DNA of 64,000 nt from Paramacrobiotus metropolitanus (Eukaryota > Tardigrada > Eutardigrada > Parachela > Macrobiotidae): the NCBI RefSeq assembly GCF_019649055.1, contig NW_026570225.1, positions 372,001 through 436,000 on the forward strand, written 5' to 3'. Within the stretch, counting starts at the first letter, position 1. Each line of letters starts with the position of its first letter. Positions 34,901-49,665 of this stretch are shown here, piece by piece. The translations under genes were made by a program, and so were the position numbers. The notes beneath the pieces were generated by a model. That model saw only the letters and a program-made list of their open reading frames with translations, made no database searches and was not told the origin of the DNA.

Positions 34901-37900
34901 ATTGCCTATAAACCTCGATATTGTGGTCGAATTACACTATCAAAATGTCCGTCAAATTACGACAGTGGGTGTACTAATTTTTTTCGGGAACAGGGAAATC
35001 TAGTCCAATCTTGTGTACTGACTGGATAAACTACAAACCCTAATTTCTTGATAGATGGCACTGTAACCTGCTCTAAATGTTTGTGGTCGTAAGAAAAAGG
35101 ATATGATTTGAACGCCTCCGGGGCCTTCTTGGCCAGTTTCCGGGCGGCCAGCTCATTCATGGACACCACATGGAATTTCCCGGGTAAATGGTATTCCAGT
35201 TTGGGCTGGAACTTCACCGCTTGGAAGTACGTGACCAGATTGGACAGTTCCACGGCCAACGTAAATTTATCCACCTGCAGTTAACAAAAATAATACGACA
35301 AGACTGTGCATGTCTGTTAGGTATCTGTTACCACTATCTGCTTAGACTGCAAAACAAAGCCAACAAAGCTTGCTGCTTTAAATTCAATAGTCGCATATTG
35401 GGCTCAAAAAAGACATTCCTAATTTTGATGTGCTAAATTATTTCCGTTTATTGTTACTGAGTTCTTCGCCCTTTCAATATTAAACACTGCTCAACCGGTC
35501 AGAAAATTACTACCATAAATACTTCCTTGACATGTTTTTAATTTAAAAAATTTTGTAAATCAATTCGTTCTTTGATTTTCACCTGTTTCCGGCTTTTCCG
35601 ATGGTAGCTGCCCACCGTACTGCTGGAGAGTTTCCCGCTGACCGCCAGCGGAAAGCGGCCCCGCGCGTACTCCGCCGACACCGGACTGGATATGTCGCAG
35701 ACACCCGAATCAAAGCTCTCCATCTCCGCGCCGCTGTAGTCGCCGGTGCATTCACTCAGCCGGCGGACACACATGTGCCGGGTCATGACGGGCGACGGCG
35801 CCTGGCCGGCCTCCAGCTCGGCGCCCAATGCGCAATCACCGCCGGGGTATTCGTCCAGCTCTATATCATCAGAACATAGGGAATGATGGGAGACAGGACA
35901 TTAGTCGCGCTCTGATCGGATCATCAATATCCGGGCCTTGTAAAGAATACACTGCGGCAAATAATATACAATATAGCAGTATTACCATCTCCGCTGACTC
36001 CCCAGTTTTCTAGGTCATCATCCAGCGCCGTGTAGCCCACTTCGCCGGAAAGGCCTGATTCGTCACTCATGGATGACTGCCGGCTCTGAAGAAAAAACAT
36101 TGTGTATGCAATCTGACAAAGTAATTACGGAATTCCTGACCGTAGCTGCAGTTGTGACACTTTCCGATTTAGCAAATCAGGCAATTGTCTCCGCTTACTT
36201 TTATCCACACATGTATGAAAAATTTTTCCGTGAATCTGAGTCGTTACTTCTTGACTCAAAAAACCGAAGACTGCCATGCATGTTTCCGAATTCAAATCAA
36301 AGTGTTGCAGTAATATATAGTGCAGCATTCGTGAAGATCGGTGTTTAAAAAAGTCACAAAGTGCTTGCATAAATATAAAAAATTTCGTGCACTACTATGG
36401 CACAAATGGTTCATGTTTGCCACTGGTGATTCAGAGTCTAAAATAGTTGTTGCGATTTTTGAGTAATTTCATATCAGTTTACCTTGTTTATTTGCTTTAT
36501 AGCTATAAGTAAATAACCTAATATGCCACTGGAAGAAATTAAGCAAATTAATTAAAAGCACCCAGTGAACACGAACTACACAAACGGGTTAAGTTAATTT
36601 CAGTATCTAAATCATTCAGTTTAATTGACAATAATTTTGCTGATGCACTGCATAAAGAAATGTCGAGGCCTGATGAATAAATTGCATTGATTCCTGCTTT
36701 GTTTGAAATGTTGGCCCACATGCTGTCGCATTATTGTCGGCTTAATGCCTTTTATACTAACCACAGGAAACTCCCGGCAATTCAGTTCATCTTGAACCAA
36801 TTTTTTGCATTTGATGAGGATTTTATGTTTAAGCTGTGCCGGAGATGGAAACGGGCAGTCCGAAGTGGGGAAGTAGGTCTTGTCGGGTAGATAATTTCGG
36901 AATAACTTATCCGCGAAGATTTCCTGCAATGGCGTATGTGTCAGCAGTGATTACGGCACCGGACATGAGTCCATTCAATTACTGCCGCGCCGGTGTTGCA
37001 CCGTACTACGGATGTAAATACAGTAACATACGTACTTCGAAAATCTCAGCCACTTTACGCTGCTGTACCAGGGAGCAGTGATTCTCAATCGATAGGATTA
37101 CAGGATAATCGGACGTTACGAAAGCTGTCCGGTTGATTTCTTCCACGATTTTCTGAAGGATGATAAAATGACAGTTAATGGTTATCACTTTGTATACATG
37201 TGTGCCCTATAACCAAGTAAACACATACAACACCACAATCGGCAAGATCACTGTTAAACATTGCCTTTATGTAAGAGATTCTTAGCATGTCAAGCACTAC
37301 TGTGTTCACAACACTAGTGTACATACTTGGTGTTAAAAGCATAGTCTTGTATCTTTCTTAAAGTCAATAAATACCGCGACAAGCGCCGACAACTTAACTG
37401 GCTACTTATATAACACCTTTTTATTTTCGAAAAATAATCATGACTTATTCGGTTTGAATTGGCTACGAGCACATCAACAGGAAGATGGAAGGGACTGTTT
37501 TACAAAGCGCTAGCGGTACAGATAACTAGTGTGATCAATAATTATTGCATATGTGTCCAATCATAAGTGCATTTCAGCATAATTGTGTTTTCGCAGAGCG
37601 AGATAGATCAATCTTTTACTCACTAGCAGTTATAGTGACAAAGAATTATTTATGAAGTATTGCAGAAATGCTATTATAAAGCTAATTAATAATATAACTG
37701 AATGGAAATGTGCGCAGCTTCAAGCTTAGAGCTTCAAGCAATGAATTAGCTTCGAGTGTTGCGCATTTGACAGTCTACCTGCACAATTACAGTAACAGCA
37801 TAGCACCTATCGCGAGATCTTTTATGCAAACTTAAATCAGCTATTTACGCGGTTTCGAAGTGTATGTTATCCATGCGCAAGCAAGCAGAGAGTCACATGC

Positions 37901-40900
37901 AAAAGGTTATTTTAAAATATAATTTTTAAAGCGCAAGAAAAAAACAAACACCGATTGGCAACTGTATCATGAAATTTAATTTTCCGGTATCTTGCAACGA
38001 TAACACTAACCTTAAGTGGAACTTTGGTCGTCAGCGTGCGGCCATGGTAAACCACCGGCAGTCCTCCCTCTCCATCCCAGCAATCCAACTCCACACAGCG
38101 GAACCCCTTCAGCAGCGCCTGTGAGTAATTATAGGCGGAAGAGTCCCCTTTGAGCTGATGTCCTGTCAGATACGTATTGTGCGAGGAGGCAATGATGTAC
38201 TCATTAAAGGGCCAGTGCATGTCCTAATCCACACGAAGAATTCAGCCACGACAATTAAACACCCCGTAATAAGCATGCATTGGGGGGAAAGTGTCAGCAC
38301 GCATGTGTGCAGAGTACCGACCTTATCGCTGCACGGCAGTTCCTCATCAATCATGAACATGCCGTCGTCGCGGATCATCTTGGCGAACGTGGCAAATGAC
38401 ATTTGGCGGGCATCACGCAGGTGTTGATCACTTTCGTATTTGTCGATGAGATCCTCCACTTCCTGATTGCTGAGCGGGATGTCTTGGTGTTCACGGAAAA
38501 ATTCGCACAGTTTATTGACGTCTAAGGCGGTGCGCCGGCGCGGTGGTTCCACACCGGCGGAATTGTACAGGACACTGGCGGCGCAGACGGCATCAAAGAT
38601 CTGTTGTGTGTCCGCGGGTGCGTTGCCTATTATCAAATGTTATTAAAATACAAAATTACATGTACACGTACATGTACACCCTTCATTTACAGTAAAATTC
38701 CGTACATAGTAATGAAAAAGCTTTCTCAACTTTCTACAGCAACAAGATAAACCAACATCCCTTTTTCAAGTTTCTTGCCATACCGTATGTGCTGTTGCAT
38801 GATATAATATAATTATTATACACTTGCAATTTCATCTTTAATTTATACAATTTTTCATGACCTTTGTAGGATCCAGTGAACATACCTATATTATAACATG
38901 CTTAAGTGATTGCTCGCATGAAAACACTTTCAGGTAATAAAGTTTGGTAATATATTCTGTGTTCCATTAATATTTACGTGGCAGAAACAGAGAAAGAAAA
39001 TAATTCTTTATACCAGAATACAATCAGCTCGGAATATTAATTTTGCCGGCGCTCCGAATAACGCAGATCGTACCATACTGTCATAAAGATGCTAGGGCAG
39101 CTGTTGTATTGTGTGCGATTTATCTAATTTATGGAAAGTTACGCAATATATTGGGTTTCTGTTTGCATCGAACGACTCCAAACTGCAGTAATTCAAGCGA
39201 TCTTGACCCTGACCACTGCTTTGAACGGCGCGTTTCCATGTCGAACGGTGAAAAACAGTCCGGCAGTTGCAGGAATTTGATTTAAGTGGCCGGCATCGGT
39301 TCTTTAACCCGGCGTTATTATGCGCTAAACTGCGGGATGAACTTGAAAAATGGCATTCAATAAACGGCCGCACTGTGAGGGACACGGTGACGGATCATAA
39401 ATCAGATGGATGCTTTCCCATCGTTTTATGAGTCTAATCGGAATGCCGGGTCTAGAAAAACACGGCACGCATACTTTGTTCCCACTCGGAATGCGTTCAA
39501 ATATCCGCTTCAGTGTTAAATGAAATTCCACTTAATTATTTACCAGCAAAGTACCATAATCGCATCTGTAAATGGGAAACTTTTTGCTGAGCTGCACGGA
39601 AATGTTGTCAGGTCAGGGCACACCTACTGTTATTACTGTCCGCACAAAAACGATGAGCTTAATTATTTACAGAATTCGTCTGCTTCTATCTATTGATGCA
39701 GCGTATTGAACCATTTTCCGAATTTACATTTCCCGAATATCGCATCCGCAGTTCCAGTAATGTATTCAATTTTCAAGGATTTTCTTCGACTTTTCTAAAT
39801 GGCTCGGAACAGCTGCTGTTCCTTTGACAATACTTTTGCTATGAAAATCAATTTTTGCTTGAGTTACCAAAGTGTACAACAGAGGCGCTGAAATAACAGA
39901 CTGCCACATCTGTGGAATGATAAATACAACTCCAGTAATTAATGCTTGAAAGTAAAAATGCTTTCCAGCGTATTTCTGCAGCCTATCCGGATTTTGTAGC
40001 GGATATTGAGATTTCTCCTTTTTTTGCATCACGAATATTGAGTTCTAGCTACATAGTAGAAAAAGCCAGTACTCACGTTGCTTGAGCGGAAGCGGCCAGC
40101 ACGCGCTGGGTGGGTCGGTGTTCATTAATCGGCAGAAGATCTCGCGCAGATCTTTACGGGATTGTGTGAAGAATGTTTCGCATAATTCGCCAAATTCAAA
40201 AAAGTCCAATCCGTGCAGCGTTTCCGCCATGTCGGCAAAGCCCTGACTGGTGCTCACGCGACGCAGAAGAAGATCCATTTCCGGTGCGCAAGGCGGCTTG
40301 AGTGCGCTGCACCGCAGCAGCGTGTGCATATGCTGCAGATTGGGCTCACTTTGCCGGCGATTCTTGTTCCGATTGCCCATCGTCGTCGGCTGCAGCGCGG
40401 GAGAGAGTGTCAGTGATCCACTCGAGGCATCTTTCTCCCGTAATGCTCGGGTCGGTGTACTGACGCGTCGTAGAGGAATGGGCGAAATCGACGCTGACGA
40501 TCCATGCACCTACAATTTTTTATGAAAAACGTCGTATTATACATTTTACGAGTGCCGTATTAAGCAGCTGTATGAACAATAAGAGAAGCTGGTCATAATT
40601 TGTTCACATTTTGGTTAATTATGTCATTCTCACCAATCGCATAATTTTTTTACTACCAGCAGAAGTATGCATTTGTCCATGTTTCTTATGTACGAGTACT
40701 AATATTAATAATTATTATGGTGCCAGATTTGCGACATACCTCGACTGCGACTGAGCCCAGTCGCGTGCATGATAAGGCAGCATTAGCGACAGCTGTGGCT
40801 GTCCTGTTCACACTGGCACCCGCAGACAAATCTTTCCCGCCAAGTGCCTATAAAAGCAATCAGAACCTTACTACACAACCTTTGGAAAATGTATAAATTT

Positions 40901-43900
40901 CACCGTAGCAATTCAAAAGGACGCTTCTCAACTCTCAGCTATTTATAGTCTTAGATCTTCAGAATTGCATATTTATATAGACATAAAACGCTCCAGAACA
41001 AACGCGGCAATATTAGAATTTCCACACTACAGCCGAAAAGCAACGGAAATGCAGTGCATTATTTAGCATTCGACTTGCGTAAGCAGCGCCTAATCTTAGC
41101 TATAGGGTGCTATTGATTTGGTGCTGCGCATTTGAGTACAAATAAGGTGTAAGATGACACTTGTTTCACAAGAATGGGCCCCATCCATGTGTCATGCTGC
41201 TATCCCACTAAATGTCAAGGACAAAATTGTCAAGGTGATGTAACGGGCCGGGCGTGATTGCCCACCCATGGAGCACAGAGCCGGCATTTTGCAGGATTTT
41301 CAATTCCCACAAAAGACCGAGCAAATTTATCCAGATTTACCAGCTGCTGTGCCGATGAATGATTGGTGCAGACCTTTTACGGCAAAATGCGGAGACCGCC
41401 ATGAAGATTCCCCGAAGGCAGGAAAGGAGAACCACTGGGTGGGTGGCGTGCGAGCATTAAAGATTAATAAGATAAGTCTATCCTTACAGAAAAGTACGTT
41501 CCGATTAACTGACAAGCTGGCTATTTAATATTACATATTAAGATCTTTTGATTTCCCATAAAAATCGCGAAATAAATGAGTATATGAATAATGAACATAT
41601 ACTCCATTACCTTGGCTCTTATACGCCTATATTAAACGCATTCTCTGTACACACGATACATAAATATACATGATGCACAATTCGAGAAACTATCGTGGAT
41701 TCTTCGTAGCGATTAATTAAATTCACACAACTTTATCTCAGTAAAATCGGCAGAAATTTATTCCAAGCGTACACGGTTCCACATCTAATGCACGGAAAAT
41801 TTTACCCAGGTGATCACAGTGTTACAGATCGAACGCGCATGCAGCCTGCATCGCTCAACGCTACGATTTACTAGTACAACGATTTTTATTTTTGTTTCTC
41901 CCTAGCATTTTTCATCCAAACTCACCCGAATCGTTGCGGCAATATTCGGTCCATTTTCCCGGCTAAACTCATTAGCCTGCTGCAGCTGAAAGTATGTCTT
42001 GCGTAACCACGTACTCTTGCGATCCATCCGCGCCATACGCACAGCATCCTGGAGTTGATTAAGAAAGACATCGGCACACTGCCGGCTGAGGACCAGTGTC
42101 AGAGCCTTATTGTCGGCTAACAAACAGCCGCCGTAGATCACCACTAACACCACTAGATCATCCACTTGAAACCCCTCCAACAGACAACCACCACCGCCGC
42201 CGGCGCCACTTCGCTGCACGAACAGCTCCTTGATCAGCGTTATGTCCAGTGATCCATTACCGGCACTGACACCGCCGCTCACGGGCGGCTCCCCTGGACG
42301 TAGCAGTGGTTGTGGCCGGCGTTTCAGCGACTGCACCGTGGTAAGGCTGTTGCCGCTGCCATTGGATGTCCACCAGCCGGCTTCTATCCACACCAGGGTC
42401 AGATTATCATCGTCGATGTACAGTTTATACGGTGTCGGATGGGTCAACTGGTCCCGTCGGATGTAGCACGTGACGCCGATGCGCGTCCAGGCCGGCGCGG
42501 GGGGAGGGGTGGGTGTGCCGGCATGAACGTCCTCCTCAACGTCGGAATCCGAGGCGGCTCCGAGCTGGGGCGGCACTGCCAGTCCAGATAAGGATAACCA
42601 TACCGGCTTGAGATCATCCGCTCTGCAAAAGGGGATTCCAAATATATCACATTATCATTCATCAGTGTATCATCCCATGGAGGGAATGATTTATGAAACC
42701 CTATATCCCTTCTGCATTGAACTGTTGAATAACTCGCTTATGTAAACAAGCGGATTATAACCCGACCCGGTGCTTATTAAAGCGACACATCCGCATCCCA
42801 AGGTTAACTCGCCTTCTCTCTGGTCTCTCTTTCTGGTCTTCCCCAACCCATCGAAAAAATTTCAACAACGCATGCGCGGCTGATTTACAATAATATCCCA
42901 AAGGTCAACTCAGTGTTGACATTCTAGGAATGGCTCCGAAAAAAAGAAACATACATAAACACTTTGGCTAATTGTTTGTGTGTGTATATGATAATATATC
43001 CGGTCATGAGTTGTACAGTACATGTACATGTAGGCGCGCTAACGCTAGGATATTGTTGCAGCTGTAAAGTGTGAACTGGGCTGTTATGGATTCTGGAGTG
43101 TTTTTCGTGTTTGGCTTTTGTTCACGTGTGCCACCCCATTGATCAACTTCAAGTGTGTTATTACTAGTACTCTGTATATGTACAGTACAAGAGTGTGACA
43201 GATACATACGCTTATGCGAATAATCAGCAACCGATATGTCTGCCGGTAAAAATATAATTATAACAAATATTTGCATGCTAGTAACTGAACCATTAAGCAA
43301 GTATGTGTAATACAAACTTCATAGGCAAGTACGCATTTAGCAGGTAAAAAAGACTTTCAGTCAGTTCACTTTCAGAAAAAAGGTAAGTTCACGAATTATA
43401 TTGTTTAATTTATTTTATACCTATACCGTAAATTATCAAACATAAATTTTCGAGTGAAACTGTCTGGAATTAATTTTTCATAACATCTTCCTTTCGACTT
43501 TGCTTAGCAAGCAAGCCAATCATCGTTTTTCTGTCAAAAATGTTGTGCTTTGATATGAGCACATTCAAGCGCTCTTCCCAGGGACATTCCATCATCTGGG
43601 TGTTCTGTATGTATATACAGTACAGTACATATACAAATGCGCAGCGCAGAACAGCATAAACTGGTTACCTAACAGCAGGGGCGTCATAGAGGGGGTGTCA
43701 ACCGGCAATTTTTCGGAGTTTGACTCCCCCTGTTTTTCAAAACCGATTGCCCCCCGTCAAAATTTAGAAGAGAACAGACAGAGTAATACTGAAGAGAGCA
43801 GACAGAGTATGTTTTTCAAAACCGATTGCCCCCCGTCAAATTTTGCCCCCCTGTCAAAATTTGACACCCCCCTTTTGCCGAACCTGTGACGCCCCTGCCT

Positions 43901-46900
43901 AACAGCACTAATTTTCTGACCCTCAACTATCCTCTCAAATTACCAGTAAATTCCCCCGTATGTCAAGCATAAAAATCGCATAAGTTTATGCGTCAGTAGT
44001 CACTGCTGTATTCCAGCACAGCCAGATGCTGGCCGGAAAAAAAGCCCCAACCGGGGACGTAGAGAGTAGACTGTATTTTCAGCACTTGTGTAACAGTCTA
44101 ACCAAGCGTTGGTTTCCTTTCAATTTGCCCCCAAGGAAGCGTAGTAAAACGATAATCCCCAAAACCAAAGTGTTATAAAACCTGTTCATAAAACGCCAAT
44201 CATAGGCTATAGATGATGCTGTAATCAGTTCTTAAAAAATCGTTTATATACATATATTTGGAAGATGCGCCACCGCAGCAGTTGTCCCCATGGAAAAGCC
44301 GGCACTGGCTTGTTAATGGGCGCACACTACCGGTTACAGACTGCATCGATTAGCGGCTGCCGACGCCATGTGCCGGAAATGCTTCCTTACGTGCGCCATT
44401 GCAGCTACTGAAAATTGTGCTATTCTGTTTTTCCCTCATTTGCGTATTTTGATAAGGTGCAGTAAAGCATATTCATTTGTTCAGGAAGACGTAACATCAC
44501 CACAAATTATTAGTGCGTAGCTCGCGGCTTTCTATTTCATCTTTGCTGACTCCATTAAGACTGCTTTCTTGATAAGCAAAAGCTACAATGTATATATCAC
44601 GTAAACAGAATTTATTTTTCGTTATTTATAGGGTTTGAACACGTAAATAAACAATAACGTTTCAAAATTTGTTAACACTCATGCAAGTTAGTGCGCTTAC
44701 ATTATACCAACAATAAGAACATGTCGCCGGTTGGGAAGATTAACGACGTTTCGGGAGAGACAATTCACTTTAATTTGGGCGATGTAAATTCCCTTGAATT
44801 ACCCCGCCCCATGTCTGACCGTGAACATTACGGTATGGACATCCTATCCCCGATGTAATTACCCGCTGAACTACATAAGCCTGTAATATGGTACCACATT
44901 TGTGTGAAGTGGATCGTCCGTTATCATAATTATAAGGGAAAGTGCACATAGTTTGCGCTCGCTATCCGGCTGTGTGAATAATTTTTTATTATGCGCTAAG
45001 CAACATTACAGCAGTGCTTACTCAAGTCCTTTTACAAGACTATCCGCTTCATCCACATCGTAATTGGACCGCAAAGCATCCACTAAACGGAGCAGAGCCG
45101 CTAATGTTTTTTTGCGGTCAGCATGGCTGGTTTGCTGTAGTATGACTTGCGCAGTCCACTTTGGAAGCTGAAAATCAATCAGATAAAACTGCAATTGTTT
45201 GCATATATACACTTATTCAAAAATTCTTTATGGTTTAGCAACATTATGTGTTACTCCGAATTTTTTTTGGAAAAACAGCGAATTGTTTGTAAAATAATTA
45301 GGTATATGAAAGTTTAGAGAGTACAGACAGCAATCGACAGCAAAACGTGACTTTATATGAAATACGATGCGATATTTACCTATATTGGCATTATAGAGTA
45401 TGAATAACTTCGGTTATCAATAGTGCAGTGCTCATCTTTCTGTAGCATCTCTACCATATCCGTACTAAGGCTATCCTACTCCGACTAAGTGTAATTATTC
45501 TAATGATATTTTGTTCACCTTTATCTTGACATTCTCGCCCTCTGTCTTTGCCTTATGAATTTTCAGTGCAATCTCCTCGGGAAAAGTCGTAATCCACCTA
45601 TCTAATTGGGACCTGGGCCAATTAGCAGCCCGGAAGCTGCTGGAGAGCGATGACTGTCCCGGTCGGGAGGATTTAGGATTTTCCATTGGTTCGCGTTGTT
45701 CTGCGAAGCAAACACCGGACTGACCTGCAGCGACAGGGAAGATGTGTACTCGTGCAAGTCATTTTTACCCTAGCTAAAATTATACTACAATATATAATCG
45801 CATATGTAACTGGGGAAATGTACAAAGAAATGCCATGACCGCAAAATCAATATAAGTGTGATATGACACTAGACGAATGTAGGCCAATCTGTCAATTTAC
45901 TTACAAGCGAAGGAAGAAATATTATATGCATGCATACTGTGGAAACGGAAATGGTAAAGTTGGTCAGCAGCTAGGCAGATGCCGGGAGAGCCGGCATGTT
46001 TTTTATTACCATTTACATGGAGAATTAACATGTCCATTCATCATGGCTGAGTAATGTATCATTTTTGGTACTTATGCCTTAACTGCAAGACGATAGTTGG
46101 ACATTTAGTTAAAAACAGAAAAAGCAATTTTTTTGATTAATCTTTGACACTTCCTGTGCTGGGTTGTGTCATTATGCGTTAAACCCAAATGTACGGCTTC
46201 GTGTTACATACTGCACAAACACTTTTGTCTATTGCCCCAGAAAGACAAAATTTATGACAGCTACAGAGTAAATGTATAAAAAGGTTAACTACTGTATATA
46301 GTATATAAAATAATAATTTAATCATAAAGTATTCAGTGGCAATTAAGACATGTATAAATGAAAAAATGAAACAGTATCTTCCAGCAAAATTACAATCAAA
46401 TTACTATAACACCGGATCTTAAAGCAGAAATCGCCCAGCGAGTCTACGACATTGTCTCACTGACCGTGAGGAAACAACTTTGTTAGCCAAAGGTTACCTC
46501 ACCTGCAAGATTTTTAGTCACTTATCCGAAACACGATTATACATGTAGGATCAGATCATTGCCATCCCGTCAAGAAAACCAACACAGCATTTGTTACGTC
46601 ATATCAAATAATCCACGGAGCAAAGTTAAACGGCCATCGACAATACGGGAGGGCCATAGGTCAAATATAAATGGTTATTCTGACACCCGAATGTGGCCAT
46701 GAAGACGAATTAAATATGTAGTCCTCATCACCACCGGCTTGTTTTGGATCCCGCCATCTCGCTAATCAAGCAACTTCCTATTTAACTTATTGGCTTCTGG
46801 GATCACCATCAGCAAAGAAGAGTGCGCGGAAACGCCGACGTATAATCATACAAGCGACGGCTCTGCACTCATCGCGCCTATGGCACTGTATGACCGTACG

Positions 46901-48526
46901 TGTGTCGCCGGAAACGGCGTGGGAATTAGGAAGACGTTGCGATCGGCGCTGTGCCTATGATCACTGGTGTTGCAGTGGATGCCTTACGTTAGTCAGGATA
47001 CTGGGATACGTAGCAACACTGGTGATACCATACGCATGTATGATGTAGTTACTACGAATCCTGGTATTCATACATGAATAAACAGGTTGTATAATTAACG
47101 ATAGCCACTCGATACGGAGAACCGTTACCCACCCCAATTTTTCAACTGGTGTTCATATTAACTTTCGAGACAAACTCCAAGTAAAGATCAGCTGATGTTA
47201 TGCGGAAGAAATTCAAGCTTTTACACACTATTGGTAGTGCCACTGTTCTTTCCTGTTAATATCGCACAATACTTTATTTCAGGTATTGATTAAGTAACTA
47301 CGACAGTTATTTTACATATTGTACCTGCATATTAACCAATAATTTTATTCATTTGTTACTTCGTCGTTATAAGTAATAGAACCGAAAAAGTGCGGCTCCT
47401 TCAAGCGTTATTACAAACAAATTATTAAGTTATTATTGCTAATAACTAATACTCTTCGGTAATAATATCGACATCGTATTCGGTTTCGGCATCGATATAA
47501 TATTTTACAATACAGTAAATCTTCCAGCCGCTTAGATATTCGTCGTGTTATAATGTGTACTCATGTTATAATTATTATGTACTTACAATGCAACTGCTAA
47601 TCTGCAGTTCAGGAGAATACGTCGACCGATAACAGACTCTGTATAAGACCACGTATATTTTTATTTTTTTACGTGCACGAGCAGATTTTCATAAGCACGC
47701 CACATTTTTGTCCGTCTATTTAAGCACGAATCTGACCGTGACGATGGTTATAACTTAAACTTTTCATTACTAACTAGTAACTACTGGAACAAAACTAAAA
47801 TTCTGCAATGGTACCCGTCACTATCCTGCATAATTATACTCGTACTATCAGCCTCCTGTCAGTTTTTAACACCACCCATGACCTTATGAAATCAGGCACA
47901 TTTAACTAGAGGTTCACTAACTATGTACATAAATCAAAAGGGGAAGCAAGGTAGAATAATACAGATCTGTCACGCTCACGCTTAACCTGCTGTTGTAAGT
48001 TTGACGTTTCTTGCCTCGCTGCTCAACTTTAAATGTAGTATTACTGTTTAAAAATTTTATAAATACTTACAATATATATATACAGTATATTGATATATCT
48101 ATACTTCTATATTGATAACATATCAATATGAATAATGGTTACAAAGAACTTGCAAGCTGAGGCTTGCTTATCAGTTATCTGATAGTATACCAATTAAAAT
48201 TTATTTTAAATATTTTCAGATAGGTATTATTTTTGTGCTAAAAACATGTACAGATTTAAATGTGCGTTAATTTTAATCTAGTGAAAATTTGGGTTACTAA
48301 AGGTATGCAGTTGCAAAATATGTAGTTATTATTTAATAGGCAATAGTCACCAGAATAACAAAAGTGCAGGCGCTAAAAGATTGATTTCACATAATTATTG
48401 CGCAGTGCAACATAAAAACTCACCCAGAGGTACATTGCGTCCATCTCTTTGATCGCTTCGTGCGCCTGCAACCAACTGCAGTAAGCGCTGATGAAAGCTG
48501 CCCATCAACTGCGGGATTGTGGGCAT
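31947..48526 (-). CDS. PLCE1-like: Phosphoinositide phospholipase C, epsilon-like
   Basis: Hydrolyses PIP2 to IP3 and diacylglycerol. Exons, in coding order: 48526-48424, 45700-45519, 45167-45022, 42622-41926, 40509-40077, 38626-38322, 38223-38011, 37152-37036, 36923-36762, 36085-35986, 35860-35583, 35274-35068, 34314-34207, 34021-33994, 33899-33772, 33138-32980, 32755-32653, 32275-31947, giving 1265 residues. PH/EF-hand region ~145-620. X domain from 623: [14 protein letters not shown] (His637), ELDCWDG (Glu667, Asp669), VYHG (His682), LSIENHCS. Ser/Gly-rich linker 787-912. Y domain: [40 protein letters not shown]2 domain to ~1180, ending [16 protein letters not shown] and [11 protein letters not shown] point to the epsilon class. 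Residues ~70-145 (PKWTAQVIL...SLVKGL) may be a reduced RasGEF-like segment. No C-terminal RA domains are seen. The first two exons are the least certain. Confidence 0.88.
43676..43897. mobile_element. hAT-type MITE with 8-bp target-site duplication
   Basis: A 222-bp element begins CAGGGGCGTCA and ends with its exact inverse, TGACGCCCCTG. It is flanked by identical 8-bp copies of CCTAACAG at 43668-43675 and 43898-43905. An 8-bp duplication with CAGGGG-type ends is the hAT signature. Subterminal GGGGGTGTCA motifs are also inverted. Inside are two copies of TTTTTCAAAACCGATTGCCC and two of an AACAGACAGAGTA-type motif. It lies in the PLC-epsilon intron between 45021 and 42623. The open frame inside (43695-43889) is not a gene. 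Confidence 0.9.
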
Positions 48527-49132
48527 TGTCCACTATAGAATTAGATGGCGTTTTTTGCTCCGGTTGTCTTTTACATCAATTCGGGCCTCGATCTGAGCAA
48601 AAAACCACAAATTATCGCATCTGTAAACCAATTATTTCGACTCCTGTCAGCGCATTCCCCAATTACTGTGAATGCCACCAATGCGCGGCATCGGATGGGA
48701 TCTGGGATACACGCGTAACAATGCCACTTATTGTATGATGTGGCACAAAAAACAACTGCACTGCGCTGCCCCTATTGCAGACAACGTCTTAAAGCGGCTA
48801 ACCATAAGAGCTGCAGAGCTTTATCGAGAAGCAGCAGTGTGTACGTACAAAGACTCTGTGGTTAATTTTCGTCGTAAGACGTCTGCGTGGATAAAGTGCA
48901 CGTACTCTCATGCAGCATTTCATTCTCATCAAATACTCTCGCATCCTCTGCTCGTATAAAATATTTGTATTTTAAGTTTTTCTAATGAGGTTTTTTAAGT
49001 ACTGCGTCGCGCAGGGATTGCGTTATATTTTGTGTACTCGTAGTTTTATATTCTGGATAAGTACTATCATAATCATATGTACAGATACAGTGTGTTAGAA
49101 TAATTATGGAAATCGCCGGTAGACTGCTGGCG

Positions 49133-49170
49133 GCCTACCGTTTGGCACTACGAAATGCCAAACGGTAGGC
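49133..49170. repeat. Perfect 15-bp hairpin
   Basis: GCCTACCGTTTGGCA (49133-49147) is followed by an 8-base loop and its exact reverse complement (49156-49170). The flanks do not extend the pairing, so it is short for a microRNA precursor. An extra GGTAG just upstream (49119-49123) could compete for the same arm. Confidence 0.85.
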
Positions 49171-49665
49171 ATCAGACGGACAAAAATTTACAGACGTACA
49201 GATACAGATGTGTAGATGATAGTGAAGCAGTATTTCCATGATCCAGCGATACAGAATTTATCAGTCAGTGTAAAAAAATAACATTTGGTATATTTCCGTT
49301 TGTGAGCGTTATTGATTAATCATATTGTTGTAGACGCAATGTGGTAAGAAATGATTCAGAAAACCATAAGGATTTGGTTACAATTTACAACAGTAAGAAA
49401 AAACGACCCGAAATACCACTATACACTTGTAATTCGGAATTCCTAATTGAACAAAGCTTCACATGGAGACATTGCCCATTGGAAACCACGTAACCTTAAT
49501 TGCCATCCTGTTATGCAAAACATGATACGCAGTTTACCGCAATTGTTTTCCTTCTTTAATATCATTCTTGTGACCGGTACGCAAAACGTCGCCGTCTAGA
49601 GAACGGAAGACGCCAGACAAGGACAACAGCGGACTTAAATGACACCATAATTGCTCGGCATTTAA

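Noticed and set aside
43695-43889. 64-codon open frame with repeated PCFSKPIAP-type motif
   Set aside because: It lies wholly inside the 222-bp hAT MITE, and the repeated motif is the element's internal duplication.
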